Below, in pieces: positions 1 to 8,877 of a stretch of 64,000 bases of DNA. Both the position numbers and the translations under genes were made by a program. This DNA comes from an uncultured Collinsella sp. Its GTDB lineage: Bacteria; Actinomycetota; Coriobacteriia; Coriobacteriales; Coriobacteriaceae. Each line of letters begins with the position of its first letter. Within the stretch, counting starts at the first letter, position 1. A model generated the notes under the pieces. That model had not been told where the DNA came from. It saw only the letters and a program-made list of their open reading frames with translations, and made no database searches. Location of the stretch: positions 16,137-80,136 of the forward strand of contig UQIV01000007.1 of NCBI GenBank assembly GCA_900541205.1, read 5' to 3'.

Positions 1-228
1 AACGGCGTAGCGCTCGGCCCCCTCGACGGGCTCCCAGGTCAGGGTCACCTCGCCGTCCCCGGTCGCCTCCGCCCTGGGGGCGGGCGCCGACGGGTCGGAG
101 GATGCAGCATAAGAAACAGATTCAGCATGCCTCACTATTCCTGATGTCGAGTTTTCAGCAATCGCCGGAGTACATACAAGAAAGAAAATGGCAACGGCAA
201 GAGATAGCAGACATGAAATACGCTTCAT
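1..228 (-). CDS. Secreted protein with fibronectin III-like segment (partial)
   Basis: This is the first 76 codons of a gene that runs off the left edge of the window. It starts at ATG 226-228 behind a clear GGAGGG ribosome site at about 235-240. The N-terminus is a classic signal peptide: a short basic start (MKR), a hydrophobic core (residues 5-20) and a likely cleavage after AIA. From about residue 51 the reading becomes Pro/Ala-rich and then matches the opening of a fibronectin type III domain (GEVTLTWEPVEGAERYAV). An exported, possibly cell-surface protein is therefore likely; its catalytic or binding role lies outside the window. Base composition changes abruptly from AT-rich (signal peptide) to GC-rich (the domain). 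Confidence 0.7.
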   Translation of the reverse strand, partial: MKRISCLLSLAVAIFFLVCTPAIAENSTSGIVRHAESVSYAASSDPSAPAPRAEATGDGEVTLTWEPVEGAERYAV

Positions 229-782
229 ATACGACCCTCCATGAATAACAGTCCAATTAGATGGTATCGGAAATACGAGATTCGATATGTATTATTTCGG
301 ACCAATGGATGTTTTTTGTCACAGACGGTTTCAGGCATTGTTAAATCGAAATAACGCCAATACTCCAAGCCAATAACTCGATTATGTCGTAAATTCACTT
401 TTGCGGCTATGGCATAAGCACCAGATGCAATGTCTATTGGGGTTTAAAACTCAATCAGAAACGACAGGCTTACAAGACGACAGACGTGACAGCTCCGATC
501 TACAAGGCGAGCCAACAGACCGAATCGGGAAATGACTGGTGGCAGCGCAAATCCATGTATGAAGAAAAAGCCCCACTTCAGACTCATAGCAGATTGATCA
601 CCCACATCAGCTTAATTCCGCTTTCTAACAGTTTAGATAACAGATGCTAATTCGGGAACCGGAAGATCCCCGAATGCCATGCTCTTCCCAGCAAAACAGA
701 GAATTAACCCGAACGCCCACCCGGATCTTTGTTTGGCGACAATCCCTCCGGGTGGGCGTTCGGGCGGACGGGACAAATCCAT
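229..782. other. Gap without a confident gene
   Basis: This AT-rich stretch lies between the secreted-protein start and the transposase remnant. One plus-strand frame stays open from 393 to 650 (about 86 codons), but it has no plausible start codon with a ribosome site and I recognise nothing in it. The only clear structure is the hairpin at 708-764, listed separately. Confidence 0.5.
708..764. repeat. 18-bp perfect inverted repeat beside transposase remnant
   Basis: Bases 708-725 are the exact reverse complement of 747-764, with a 21-nt loop. The arms are GC-rich (core GAACGCCCACCCGGA). The structure ends about 18 bases before the transposase start. It could be part of the element's subterminal sequence or a structure that damps read-through into the transposase. 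There is no T-run, so a simple terminator is unlikely. Confidence 0.7.
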
Positions 783-1355
783 ATGGGAAGAGCGAACCCC
801 TTCAGGGCACTCGTTGCGGGCCTGACCGCCGACGAGTTCCTGCTGCTCAGAGAGGCCGTCGACAAAACGCGCCGTCGCGAGGAGGTCGGCGTGGGCACGC
901 TCGCCGAGGCCGCCGCAGCCTACCGGCCGGACCCGGGGTGCCCGGAGTGCGGCTCCGGGGGCGTCTGGAGGAACGGATCGACCGCGGCCGGGGTTTCGAG
1001 GTGGCGCTGCCACTGCTGCGGCAGAAGGTTCGCCTCCCCCACCGGCACCGTCCTCGAACACTGCCGAAAGCCGCTCCCCGTCTGGATCTCCTTCATCAGG
1101 CTCATGTGCCGCAACGTTCCCGTCGATTGTGCGGCCGGGCTGTGCGGCGTCCCCCACAAGACCGCCTTCGATTGGCGGCACCGTGTGCTCGCCACGATAT
1201 CCGGCCACCTCGACCGGTACGTCTACCTCTTCAGGGTCAACCAGGCACGACGAATGAGATTCGGCTGCAAGGGTGGTGCGCCATATCCTGATGGCCGACG
1301 TGACCGACGCGACCTGCCGCAGCTTGGGGTAGGTGCGGCATCACCCATTATCTAA
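783..1355 (+). pseudogene. IS1595-family transposase remnant
   Basis: The reading from ATG 783 shows a zinc ribbon (CPEC at residues 53-56 and CHCC at 76-79) followed by a helix-turn-helix-like region that ends TAFDWRHRVL (residues 127-136), the arrangement at the N-terminus of IS1595/ISXO2-type transposases. Family members continue for roughly another 150-200 residues with the catalytic DDE domain. Here recognisable similarity ends near residue 145 and the frame closes shortly after at 1355, so the catalytic domain is missing. I infer an inactivated, truncated insertion sequence. It is GC-rich inside AT-rich flanks, which fits insertion from elsewhere. Confidence 0.65.
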
Positions 1356-1528
1356 ATCTTTAATGGAATAATTGCATCGATCTGAAGGCGCAGTCGCAAT
1401 TCCCTGAAGCATGCTGACGAGCACGCAGATTATCAACATATACGAACTGGTCTTAGATTCATTTTACCGTAAGCAAAAAACGAAAGCTAATATCTAAACA
1501 CTTCAACGACTTCAGAAACAGCATCCAG

Positions 1529-2359
1529 CTAATTTTGGTCTATAAGTTCTTTTTCATAACTCATATTTGCGGAAATTCGCTTTTCTTTCTCGGCCTCAGT
1601 TGCAAGTTTATATTGATGGGCTGAAGGAGGAGAAGTTAAAACTGCTCCGAGTTGTTTTTTTGCGACATACAGAGAAGAAATGAAATCAAAGGGAATATGG
1701 AAGCTGAAAGCTTGTAAGGATTGTTGAGAAAGCCTCTTGTACCTATTCAAGTTATTAACTAACTCATTTTCTTTAATCAGGTCAAAATAATGAAGCAAAC
1801 GGTCGTCAAGACATGCACAGTATGAGGAGCAGTCAATAGTTTGAATTATCTCCATCACCCTAGGAATAATGCGTAGGCATTCGTTTAATAGTATAAACTC
1901 CGAAACAGCCTCTACGCCTTCGGGAGCGGTTTCATCTCGGTAATAAATTGTTTTCCGGCAAAAAACAATTTCATCTATTTCTTCAATGTGGCAGTTATCA
2001 ATAGATTTATCCGAGCTATAACTTAGCATAATAAATGAAAATAACTCATCCAAGAGACTGTATAGGTTTTCAATGTAACCAGCACAATGTAACATTGCAT
2101 GTTTTTTATTCTTCTGATCGGGCAAATAATTAAAAACAAACCAAAATATGAGACTTGTAGCTATTGCAGTCGTAAAAACATCGACTAGCTCGAATAAAGG
2201 TGAACCACTCACATTAAATATGGGTTTCAGAGAATCAGGGAACCCTGGGAAGTAAGGAATTTGCGATTGTTTTATCATAAGAAAAAGAGAAATGCTCAAG
2301 GCTGAAATCTGCTTATAGCAAGGAAGCCTAAGATAAGTGGCTTTAACTTTATGTTGCAT
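1529..2359 (-). CDS. Unknown membrane protein, AT-rich
   Basis: This 276-residue protein is of no family I recognise. The open frame extends upstream to 2476, but only ATG 2357-2359 has a good ribosome site (GGAG, 8 bases before the ATG), so I chose it over ATG 2455 or TTG 2476. Two hydrophobic segments near the N-terminus (around ISALSISLFLMI and FTTAIATSLIFWFVFNYL) are separated by a short loop rich in Pro and Ser, followed by about 180 mainly polar, probably helical cytoplasmic residues. The gene is much more AT-rich than the chromosome around it and neighbours a broken transposase, so recent acquisition is likely. It diverges from the DUF4869 unit. Confidence 0.6.
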   Translation of the reverse strand: MQHKVKATYLRLPCYKQISALSISLFLMIKQSQIPYFPGFPDSLKPIFNVSGSPLFELVDVFTTAIATSLIFWFVFNYLPDQKNKKHAMLHCAGYIENLYSLLDELFSFIMLSYSSDKSIDNCHIEEIDEIVFCRKTIYYRDETAPEGVEAVSEFILLNECLRIIPRVMEIIQTIDCSSYCACLDDRLLHYFDLIKENELVNNLNRYKRLSQQSLQAFSFHIPFDFISSLYVAKKQLGAVLTSPPSAHQYKLATEAEKEKRISANMSYEKELIDQN

Positions 2360-2533
2360 ATATCGTTCTCCAATCCTTGAAAGATGCGGCCCATTAAATC
2401 GAAATAGATATTTTCTGATTTTGGAAGCAACTACTACAAATAAATGTTTACTCATTCCATGACTGAACAGAAGCAAGTTGTGGGGCGAAATCCCAAGCTC
2501 ATCACCGAACGCTTATTTCCTGACGATACCATC

Positions 2534-2579
2534 AGCCGGTACCAACAGGGCGCCTGCGAACGTTTTTTTGGTACCGGCT
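2534..2579. repeat. 12-bp inverted repeat upstream of DUF4869 gene
   Basis: Bases 2534-2545 (AGCCGGTACCAA) are the exact reverse complement of 2568-2579. The 22-nt loop carries a run of seven T, so this is not an ordinary terminator. It lies in the 335-base gap between two divergent genes, about 115 bases ahead of the GTG start at 2695. An operator or a recombination site are both possible. Confidence 0.6.
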
Positions 2580-2694
2580 ATGCCGCCAGCCCCAAACTCC
2601 TGCGGTATTGCTTCGACCGTATTCCAACAGCCCAAACACAAAACGATATAATCAGCACCAGGGGAACACACAGCGTTCAACCTAGGAGGTCGAC

Positions 2695-3144
2695 GTGTTA
2701 ACGATACATTATGGGGACATGGATAACGTGATTTACAACACATCGGTCTATTTCGATAACGTGTACTCCCCCCAGTGGTTTGAAGATTCCTTTGCCCAAC
2801 GTGTCATTAAATCTATCGACAAGGGCACCGTGGTGGGGCCCAACGCAATCGACACTAAGATCCTAGGCATCATCCCTCCCGAGAAACTATCCAGCGGCAC
2901 CAAAACACTGCTGCTTATGTACTTTATGCCGCAAAATGTATATAACGCCTCAAACTGTGGTGACAATTGTGCCTACTGGATTCTAAGAATCGCTGCACAA
3001 AAGGACCTAACAATCAACCTCTACCATATATTGGATTTTGGAAACGGCAAATTCACGGCAACCATTGCGAACACAGGCGATGTCGTTCACACGATGTTTG
3101 ACCTTGTCCCCATAGCTGGAAAATGCCTAAGGGAGAACTCCTGA
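2695..3144 (+). CDS. DUF4869-family protein
   Basis: This 149-residue protein starts at GTG 2695, five bases after a perfect AGGAGG. The middle matches what I know of the DUF4869 family: a stretch reading LSSGTKTLLLMYF followed by NASNCGDNCAYWILRIA, then a strand-rich tail (KDLTINLYHILDF). It has no signal peptide or membrane segment, so it should be cytoplasmic. The function of the family is unknown. Its stop codon overlaps the start of the next gene (TGATG at 3142-3146), so the two proteins are probably made together and may form a complex. The pair stands alone and is AT-rich, as expected of accessory DNA. Confidence 0.75.
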   Translation: MLTIHYGDMDNVIYNTSVYFDNVYSPQWFEDSFAQRVIKSIDKGTVVGPNAIDTKILGIIPPEKLSSGTKTLLLMYFMPQNVYNASNCGDNCAYWILRIAAQKDLTINLYHILDFGNGKFTATIANTGDVVHTMFDLVPIAGKCLRENS

Positions 3145-4115
3145 TGCGCGGATCATACAAGGTAGTTATTCAGAACAACCGTGTTCAGTTTAAACTGACC
3201 ATCAATAGAAACTTGACCATCATTCAAGGCAACAGTGCCACGGGCAAAACGACGTTGCTCGATATGGTGACTGCCCACGAAGAATTAGGGGCACAAAGCG
3301 GCGTAACAGTAAGTTGCAAAGCGTCCTGTAAGACAATATCTGGAAAGAATTGGCGCAGAGATCTACAAGAGATTTCCGGCAGCATTGTTTTTATTGATGA
3401 GGGTAATACTTTTGTTCGAACGGAAGATTTTGCACATGAGGCAAAACATAGCTCGAACTATTACGTTATCGTCGCCCGAGAGTCACTGCATCAACTACCC
3501 TACAGTGTTGATGAAATCTACGGTCTTAAGAACACCAACCGAACCACAACGAAATATCCTGTTTACTCTCGTGTCTACACCTCTACATATCGTATTTACG
3601 GTGATACTGAATTTAGAGGCGAGAGACCCGAGCTCGTCATTATCGAAGACACAAATTCGGGCTACGAATTCTTCAGTTTGCTATGCAAAAAGAGCAACAT
3701 TAAGTGCATCAGCGCAGGTGGCAAATCAAATATTTGCAACTGCATTATGGACGCACCGGAAAACGACATCCTCGTGATTGCCGACGGCGCCGCCTTTGGA
3801 CCAGAAATTGCAGAAGCTACTGCGCTACTGCGCCGAAAGAGCATCAAGCTATTCCTGCCGGAATCGTTTGAATGGCTCGTGTTGAAGTCGGGATTATTCA
3901 ACAGTAAACACATTAAGGACATGCTGCTTAACCCCGCTGAACAAATCGAAAGCTCAAAGTTCTTTAGCTGGGAGAAGTTCTTTACCGCGGAACTCATCGA
4001 ATGTTCCCGAGACACACGTCTTCGATATGACAAGAGCCGCTTGAACGAGGAGTACTTGAACCCCACCGCCCTTGCAGCTCTTAAGGATACTTTGCCGGAC
4101 CTTGGAATTACTTAA
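3144..4115 (+). CDS. Small ATPase with TOPRIM-like C-terminal half
   Basis: This 323-residue protein starts at ATG 3144, overlapping the previous stop by one base; an in-frame ATG at 3123 has no ribosome site, while GGAG lies before 3144. It has a Walker A motif (GNSATGKT, residues 29-36) and a Walker B motif (IVFIDE, 81-86), followed by a strand like those in P-loop ATPases (YYVIVARE, 106-113). From about residue 163 the pattern changes: LVIIED with Glu168, SAGGKSNI, then DILVIADG with Asp214, and LFLPESFEW. This order of strands and acidic residues resembles a TOPRIM fold, though a DxD motif is not evident. No ABC signature or coiled coil is seen. The function is unknown; co-translation with a DUF4869 protein suggests a two-part accessory system. 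Confidence 0.7.
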   Translation: MRGSYKVVIQNNRVQFKLTINRNLTIIQGNSATGKTTLLDMVTAHEELGAQSGVTVSCKASCKTISGKNWRRDLQEISGSIVFIDEGNTFVRTEDFAHEAKHSSNYYVIVARESLHQLPYSVDEIYGLKNTNRTTTKYPVYSRVYTSTYRIYGDTEFRGERPELVIIEDTNSGYEFFSLLCKKSNIKCISAGGKSNICNCIMDAPENDILVIADGAAFGPEIAEATALLRRKSIKLFLPESFEWLVLKSGLFNSKHIKDMLLNPAEQIESSKFFSWEKFFTAELIECSRDTRLRYDKSRLNEEYLNPTALAALKDTLPDLGIT

Positions 4116-4117
4116 TG

Positions 4118-6604
4118 TTAAAGCGAGAAATACTCGCTCTCGGATGATGGGTTTGGTCCCAACCACGGGTCGCCATCGAGGAAGAACTCGGGCCAGCGCT
4201 GCATGAACAGCGCCTGCTCGCGCTTCCAGCGGAGCAGCTTTTCCTCGTTGACCTCTTCCCTGCCGCGCGAGGTGAACTCGTAGTGGTACAGCTCGGCATA
4301 GGGCGTAAAGATGGTGCGGTAGCCCGCCTCCCACACGCGCAGGCAAAAGTCTGCATCGTTAAAGCCGACGGCGAATTCCTCGTTGTAGCCTCCAACCCGC
4401 TCAAATACGTCGCGTCGGACCATCTGACAGGCACCTGTTACAGCACTATAGTTGCCCGGGCGCACAGCACGGGCAAGATAGCCCTCACGCTTTGCCGAGA
4501 AGTCCTGGTTGGCATGAGCAAGTGCGCCACGCACGCCGACCAAAATGCCGGCGTGCTGCACCAGACGATCGGCAAAATAGAGCTTGGCACCCACCACACC
4601 CGCATCGGGACGCTGCAGATAGCCCATCATCTCTTCGATAAAGTCCGGGCTTATGACCTCGGTATCGTTGTTCAGCAGCAACAGGTAGTCGCCCTTGGCA
4701 TGCTCAACGCCAAAGTTGATGATCTGGGAGTAATTGAACTCGCCCGGCCAGTACACAACGCGTGCGCCACCCTTCCCTTCAGATACCGCAGCCACTCGCT
4801 CTGGCAGGGTTTCGTAATACGCAAACGTCTCCGGGGCTTCGCTGTTGTTCTCCACCAAGACGATCTCGTAGTTGGCATACGTGGCCTTCTGGGCGATCGA
4901 CATCACACAGGCATCGAGCGTCTCAACGTGGTCCTTGGTGGGAATCACAATGGTCACCAGCGGTGCAGACTCCGGCAGCGCATAGCACATGCGATAGACA
5001 AACGGTGTCTCGGTATCCTCGACCGTTCCGTGAACGTCCAGCGAGTCAAAGTGGCGCTGCAGCGCCAAACGACCAGCTTCAATGGCATACGGCTTGCTAT
5101 CAGCAGAGCCATCAGCGGTGGAACCGGGGTGCACACGCCAGTGATACAACACGTGGGCAATATGCTCAAAGCGTGCGCCCGATGCAAGGCAGCGAAGCGT
5201 CAGATCATAATCCTGGGCGCCAGCGACGTCTTCCGGCGACATGCCAATGCGATCGATAAGTGCCTTCTCCACCATCAGAAAATGCGTCACGCAGTTATGG
5301 CTATAGAGCAGGTCGACGTTGAGCTGCGTCTTAAAGACCGGCTGACCCCACTCCCCCGTTTTCTGGAACATGTCCTCGTCACAGAACAGGACCTGGGGAC
5401 GCTCGCCCTCGGCAGCCTTGTTCAGCGCGGCGACATAGTGGAACAACGCATCCGGCTCCAAAATGTCATCGTGGTCCAAAAATGCGATGTAGTCGCCCGC
5501 CGCTTGCTCAATACCCGCGTTGGTGTTGAGCACAATGCCGCCGTTGCCGGGAAGCTCGATGCGACGGATGCGCTCGTCGTTGGCACCTGCCGCAAGGGTG
5601 GCCACCGCGTCCCAATCGGGCGAGGCGTCCATAAGCAGCAATTCCCAGTTGTCATAGCTCTGGGATAGCACAGAGTCCAGCAACTCGCGCAGGTAAACCT
5701 GATCGGTCCTATAGCACGGCACCACAATGCTCACGAGCGGCCTGTAGGCGAATGCCGCCGCGGCGACGCGCTGACACGTCAAGTCGCCCGGCTTCGCGCG
5801 ATGTTGATCAAACCAGCGTCGATAGGCCGCGTCGTCCGCGCGTGCATCCTTCATGCGATTCCAGCTGTCGTCGACCATGCAGTTGTACAGGCGGCCATCC
5901 ATGGCGCAAAAACCGCTTTGGATCTGGCCCGTGGGATCAGTCGCAATCAAGACAAAATCGCGTATATCCTGAGGCATCTCAACGCTCAGATACGTTTTAT
6001 TGACGCGACATCCGTTCTGCTGGGGAACATCGACCTGCGACTCAAACACATGCACGGTGGCATCAATCGCATTCATATGCGTATCGAAGATCTGGAGCTC
6101 AGGGGCGCACTGAGGGCCTCCCGCCCACTTGACCTCATAGCGCCAGACGACGCCCTCATCTGCCGGTAAATAACGAACGGCATCAATCTCGTATCGACCG
6201 CAGCACTCGTCGCGTTGCGCATCGCGAACGAGTGCGCACATCGCAGGCTTTGCTTTGTAGTTAATCTTAGATTCCAACTTGGCAATACGACTGTCAAGGT
6301 GAATAGAGCCCAGTCTTTTACCGCCGGACGCAAATGAGATGTCAATCGTAGAGCCGTCCAAAAACGGAAGCACCAAGACGACGAGTTCGCGCTCATAATC
6401 GGCAACGGAGGGACAAAGCGCCAGCACGCGACCATGATCGACCGTAAGTGCCAAAGACGGCACGCAAACGCCATTGGTCGTCGCATGAGCAAAGGCCTGG
6501 GAACCCTCCTGCTCAATAAGCCCCGCGATATCCTGGCCGACAAAGCGAAGCAGGACGAACAGACGACCCTGACTGCGGCAAAGCGCCAAACGCTTGATAC
6601 TCAT
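4118..6604 (-). CDS. Two-domain GT2 glycosyltransferase (C)
   Basis: This 828-residue enzyme has about 280 residues of unassigned N-terminal sequence and two GT-A family 2 domains. The first, from about residue 288, opens with VSIVVPCYRTD and has the acidic site FLDHDD. The second, from about residue 545, opens with VTIVIPTKDH and contains LLNNDTEVI and DADFCLRVWEAG. This tandem order is known from enzymes that build O-antigen or rhamnose-containing surface polysaccharide. It is the last gene of a five-gene minus-strand cluster; its ATG directly abuts the stop of the preceding gene. No terminator separates it from the convergent ATPase gene only two bases away. The sugar specificity cannot be read from the sequence. 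Confidence 0.85.
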   Translation of the reverse strand: MSIKRLALCRSQGRLFVLLRFVGQDIAGLIEQEGSQAFAHATTNGVCVPSLALTVDHGRVLALCPSVADYERELVVLVLPFLDGSTIDISFASGGKRLGSIHLDSRIAKLESKINYKAKPAMCALVRDAQRDECCGRYEIDAVRYLPADEGVVWRYEVKWAGGPQCAPELQIFDTHMNAIDATVHVFESQVDVPQQNGCRVNKTYLSVEMPQDIRDFVLIATDPTGQIQSGFCAMDGRLYNCMVDDSWNRMKDARADDAAYRRWFDQHRAKPGDLTCQRVAAAAFAYRPLVSIVVPCYRTDQVYLRELLDSVLSQSYDNWELLLMDASPDWDAVATLAAGANDERIRRIELPGNGGIVLNTNAGIEQAAGDYIAFLDHDDILEPDALFHYVAALNKAAEGERPQVLFCDEDMFQKTGEWGQPVFKTQLNVDLLYSHNCVTHFLMVEKALIDRIGMSPEDVAGAQDYDLTLRCLASGARFEHIAHVLYHWRVHPGSTADGSADSKPYAIEAGRLALQRHFDSLDVHGTVEDTETPFVYRMCYALPESAPLVTIVIPTKDHVETLDACVMSIAQKATYANYEIVLVENNSEAPETFAYYETLPERVAAVSEGKGGARVVYWPGEFNYSQIINFGVEHAKGDYLLLLNNDTEVISPDFIEEMMGYLQRPDAGVVGAKLYFADRLVQHAGILVGVRGALAHANQDFSAKREGYLARAVRPGNYSAVTGACQMVRRDVFERVGGYNEEFAVGFNDADFCLRVWEAGYRTIFTPYAELYHYEFTSRGREEVNEEKLLRWKREQALFMQRWPEFFLDGDPWLGPNPSSESEYFSL

Positions 6605-7672
6605 CTACACTTCTCGCTTTCCCAGAGCGTTCGCAGCCATGCGCTTGCACGCGCCCAAGCGCCCAAACCTCAAGACGTCGTAATCGAACATGAGCTTTTT
6701 GCACGAACGAGCAGCAGGCGCCTTACCGACAAGTGCCGCACGCACCATAGCGGCAACAGAAGGAGCGCATTGTGCGAGCGCAGCATCACTGCCCACGGCA
6801 GAACCGTCAAGCGCCGCGGCGACGGCAGCAAACACCTTGCCGCAACCCGAGCTCAGCAGCCTGAGTGCATCGTACAGTACCAGATCACACAGGAAGTACG
6901 CCAGGTCATCGGCATGCTGGGCATCGAGACCGTCGCGCTGCCAGTCAGCCAGCACCGCGGAGTAAATCTTCACGTGCTCCAGCAGACGCGTCTCGTCGTC
7001 GTAGCGCATGGTGTCCATGAGCGAACCCTTGCGCGCCACGCGGTAGTCATACAACTTGTTCGAGATAAGCGCGGTCTTGCGCGAACGACCGTACACGGCA
7101 AAATCGAAGACCTGGTCCTCGCCATACTTAACGGTTTCATCGAACACGATCCCGTTGCCCAGTAAAAAAGCGCGCTTACAAGCGGTGCGCCATGCAAAGG
7201 GGCGAGACGCTTCCTTAAACAGCAGGTCGGAGCTATAGCCCACAAACGACACATCGCGCGGGCTCAGTACATAGTTAAGCCACGGATACCCCGCCTCCAA
7301 CGGGTACGGGTTCGCGCCAAAGGTCAAAACGTCGCAATCCTCACGCTCAAAGGCATCAACGATTACGCGGCACGCATCAGACGTAAACCGGTCGTCGGAA
7401 TCCAAAAACGCAACTACAGGCGCCGTGGACGCAGCGATGCCCGCATTGCGCGCGCTCGACAGACCACCGTTGGGCTTATCGACCAGCGTAAAGCGCGCAT
7501 CCTTTTCGCAATAGGCAGCGGCGATGTCGCGCGAACCATCCGGCGAGCCATCGTTAACCAGCACACCTTCCCAATCGGGCATATCCTGCGCAAGTAGGGA
7601 GTCCAGGCACCATGCCAGGCACTCCTCCACCTTGTAGATGGGAACGACGACGGAAATCTTAGGGGTAGCCAT
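6605..7672 (-). CDS. GT2 glycosyltransferase (B copy 2)
   Basis: This 355-residue protein has a single GT-A domain (ISVVVPIYKVEECLAWCLDS near the N-terminus, VNDGSPDGS, then the metal-binding VAFLDSDDRF) and a C-terminal helical region typical of capsule and teichoic acid glycosyltransferases. An in-frame GTG at 7678 exists, but ATG 7672 has AGGAG at a better distance (nine bases). Its stop touches the ATG of the next gene, so they are probably co-translated. It resembles the protein at 8878-9918 in length and layout more than the others in the cluster, including a C-terminal part with MLEEV/LLEHV and a long helical tail. The donor sugar is unknown. Confidence 0.85.
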   Translation of the reverse strand: MATPKISVVVPIYKVEECLAWCLDSLLAQDMPDWEGVLVNDGSPDGSRDIAAAYCEKDARFTLVDKPNGGLSSARNAGIAASTAPVVAFLDSDDRFTSDACRVIVDAFEREDCDVLTFGANPYPLEAGYPWLNYVLSPRDVSFVGYSSDLLFKEASRPFAWRTACKRAFLLGNGIVFDETVKYGEDQVFDFAVYGRSRKTALISNKLYDYRVARKGSLMDTMRYDDETRLLEHVKIYSAVLADWQRDGLDAQHADDLAYFLCDLVLYDALRLLSSGCGKVFAAVAAALDGSAVGSDAALAQCAPSVAAMVRAALVGKAPAARSCKKLMFDYDVLRFGRLGACKRMAANALGKREV

Positions 7673-7684
7673 AGTCACGCGCTC

Positions 7685-8803
7685 CTACTGTGCCGCCGGC
7701 ACGTCATCGGGATGCGGGTTATCGCCGTAGGCGCGCTGATACGTCAGCACGCGCCAAACCAGCGGCAGGCCGCCGATCTTAAAGTAATGTTTAAACGTAT
7801 TGATCTTGCCCGGCTTTTTAAAGCCAAAGCGCGAATCAATATAAGCGCGGGGCGACTTGACCATCAGTCGCAAGTCGGTCTCGCCGCGCGGGTCGAAGAG
7901 CGACAGGTCAAAGCGACCGGCATTCCAATCGGCCTTGAGCTCGGGAGATGCCTTCTCCCAAAACTGCTCACGCAACTCATCGACCAGGCGCTCATCATTC
8001 CAGCGATACGTATCGACCTTCATGCGCATTAAAATGCCCTGAAGCTGAGCCTTAAGCTCGGGGCGTTCATCCAAAAAGCGCTGCATCTCGGCATATTCGT
8101 CGCACACGCAAAACACCTTGTTGGGCGAATTAACAGAGCTCTTCTCGTTATCCTGGCGATAGCACAAAATGGGATCCGCAATAAACGCAGCACGCTCGGC
8201 GCTTGCCCAGACCTTAAAGTTAAAACCCGCATCCTGATACGAGGCACCCGGCGTGGGAAGGAACCGAATCTGATTGTCGTTAAGGAACGTGCGTCGATAG
8301 ATGGCAGACCAAATGGAAGGCTTGCGGTAGAAGATACCCGGACGATCGGCGGGGCGATACGCCGCACCCGTCATATGCTCGTCGATAATTCCAAACAGCT
8401 CGCGGCGCTCGCTGGGCGTGGACCAATACAAGTAAAAGTCACCCTTAACGACATCGGCATGCTCGGCGTCGGCCTTGGCAACCAGCTTTTGAAGCGAATC
8501 CTCAAACATAAAGTCATCGGACTCCAAAATACCCACGTACTCACCGCGCGCCATCTCCAGGCCGCGGTTCATCGAGTCGCCGTAGCCGCTATTGGCCTTG
8601 TCGATCATCTTGACGCGCGCATCGCACTCCATGTACTCGCGGATGATATCCGGCGAGCTATCGGTAGAGCCGTCGTTGATGCAAATGATCTCAATGTCCT
8701 CGAGCGTCTGCGCAATGGCAGAATCGAGGCACTCGCGCAGGTAGCGCTCAACATTGCAGATGGGAACAAGCAGCGAAACTTTAGGGGTATCAGAGTTCTG
8801 CAA
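7685..8803 (-). CDS. GT2 glycosyltransferase (A copy 2)
   Basis: This 372-residue GT-A enzyme starts at TTG 8803 behind a full AGGAGG; no ATG fits. The opening reads VSLLVPICNVERYLRECLDS, then ICINDGSTDSSPDIIREYM, ANSGYGDSMNRGLEMARGEY and the metal-site ILESDDF. The protein at 9925-11028 repeats these almost word for word along the whole length, including the ATPGAS-type stretch FLPTPGAS and CYRQDNE...SSVNS, so the two are close paralogues. It lies 12 bases before the next gene in the same direction. It probably adds one sugar to a cell-surface polysaccharide in the cytoplasm. Confidence 0.87.
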   Translation of the reverse strand: MQNSDTPKVSLLVPICNVERYLRECLDSAIAQTLEDIEIICINDGSTDSSPDIIREYMECDARVKMIDKANSGYGDSMNRGLEMARGEYVGILESDDFMFEDSLQKLVAKADAEHADVVKGDFYLYWSTPSERRELFGIIDEHMTGAAYRPADRPGIFYRKPSIWSAIYRRTFLNDNQIRFLPTPGASYQDAGFNFKVWASAERAAFIADPILCYRQDNEKSSVNSPNKVFCVCDEYAEMQRFLDERPELKAQLQGILMRMKVDTYRWNDERLVDELREQFWEKASPELKADWNAGRFDLSLFDPRGETDLRLMVKSPRAYIDSRFGFKKPGKINTFKHYFKIGGLPLVWRVLTYQRAYGDNPHPDDVPAAQ

Positions 8804-8877
8804 GAGAACCTCCTGTTGAATAGCGTGGAACAGGGTTATTTTAGCAGCGAAGCAACGGCGCGCGGCAGCGCCCAGAA

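Noticed and set aside
393..650. Open plus-strand frame of about 86 codons before the transposase remnant
   Set aside because: It has no start codon with a ribosome site and no recognisable family. AT-rich DNA with a few missing stops can give this by chance.
2444..2701. Small frame of 85 codons overlapping the inverted repeat ahead of the DUF4869 gene
   Set aside because: There is no ribosome site at either ATG, and it overlaps the hairpin and the real AGGAGG-GTG start.
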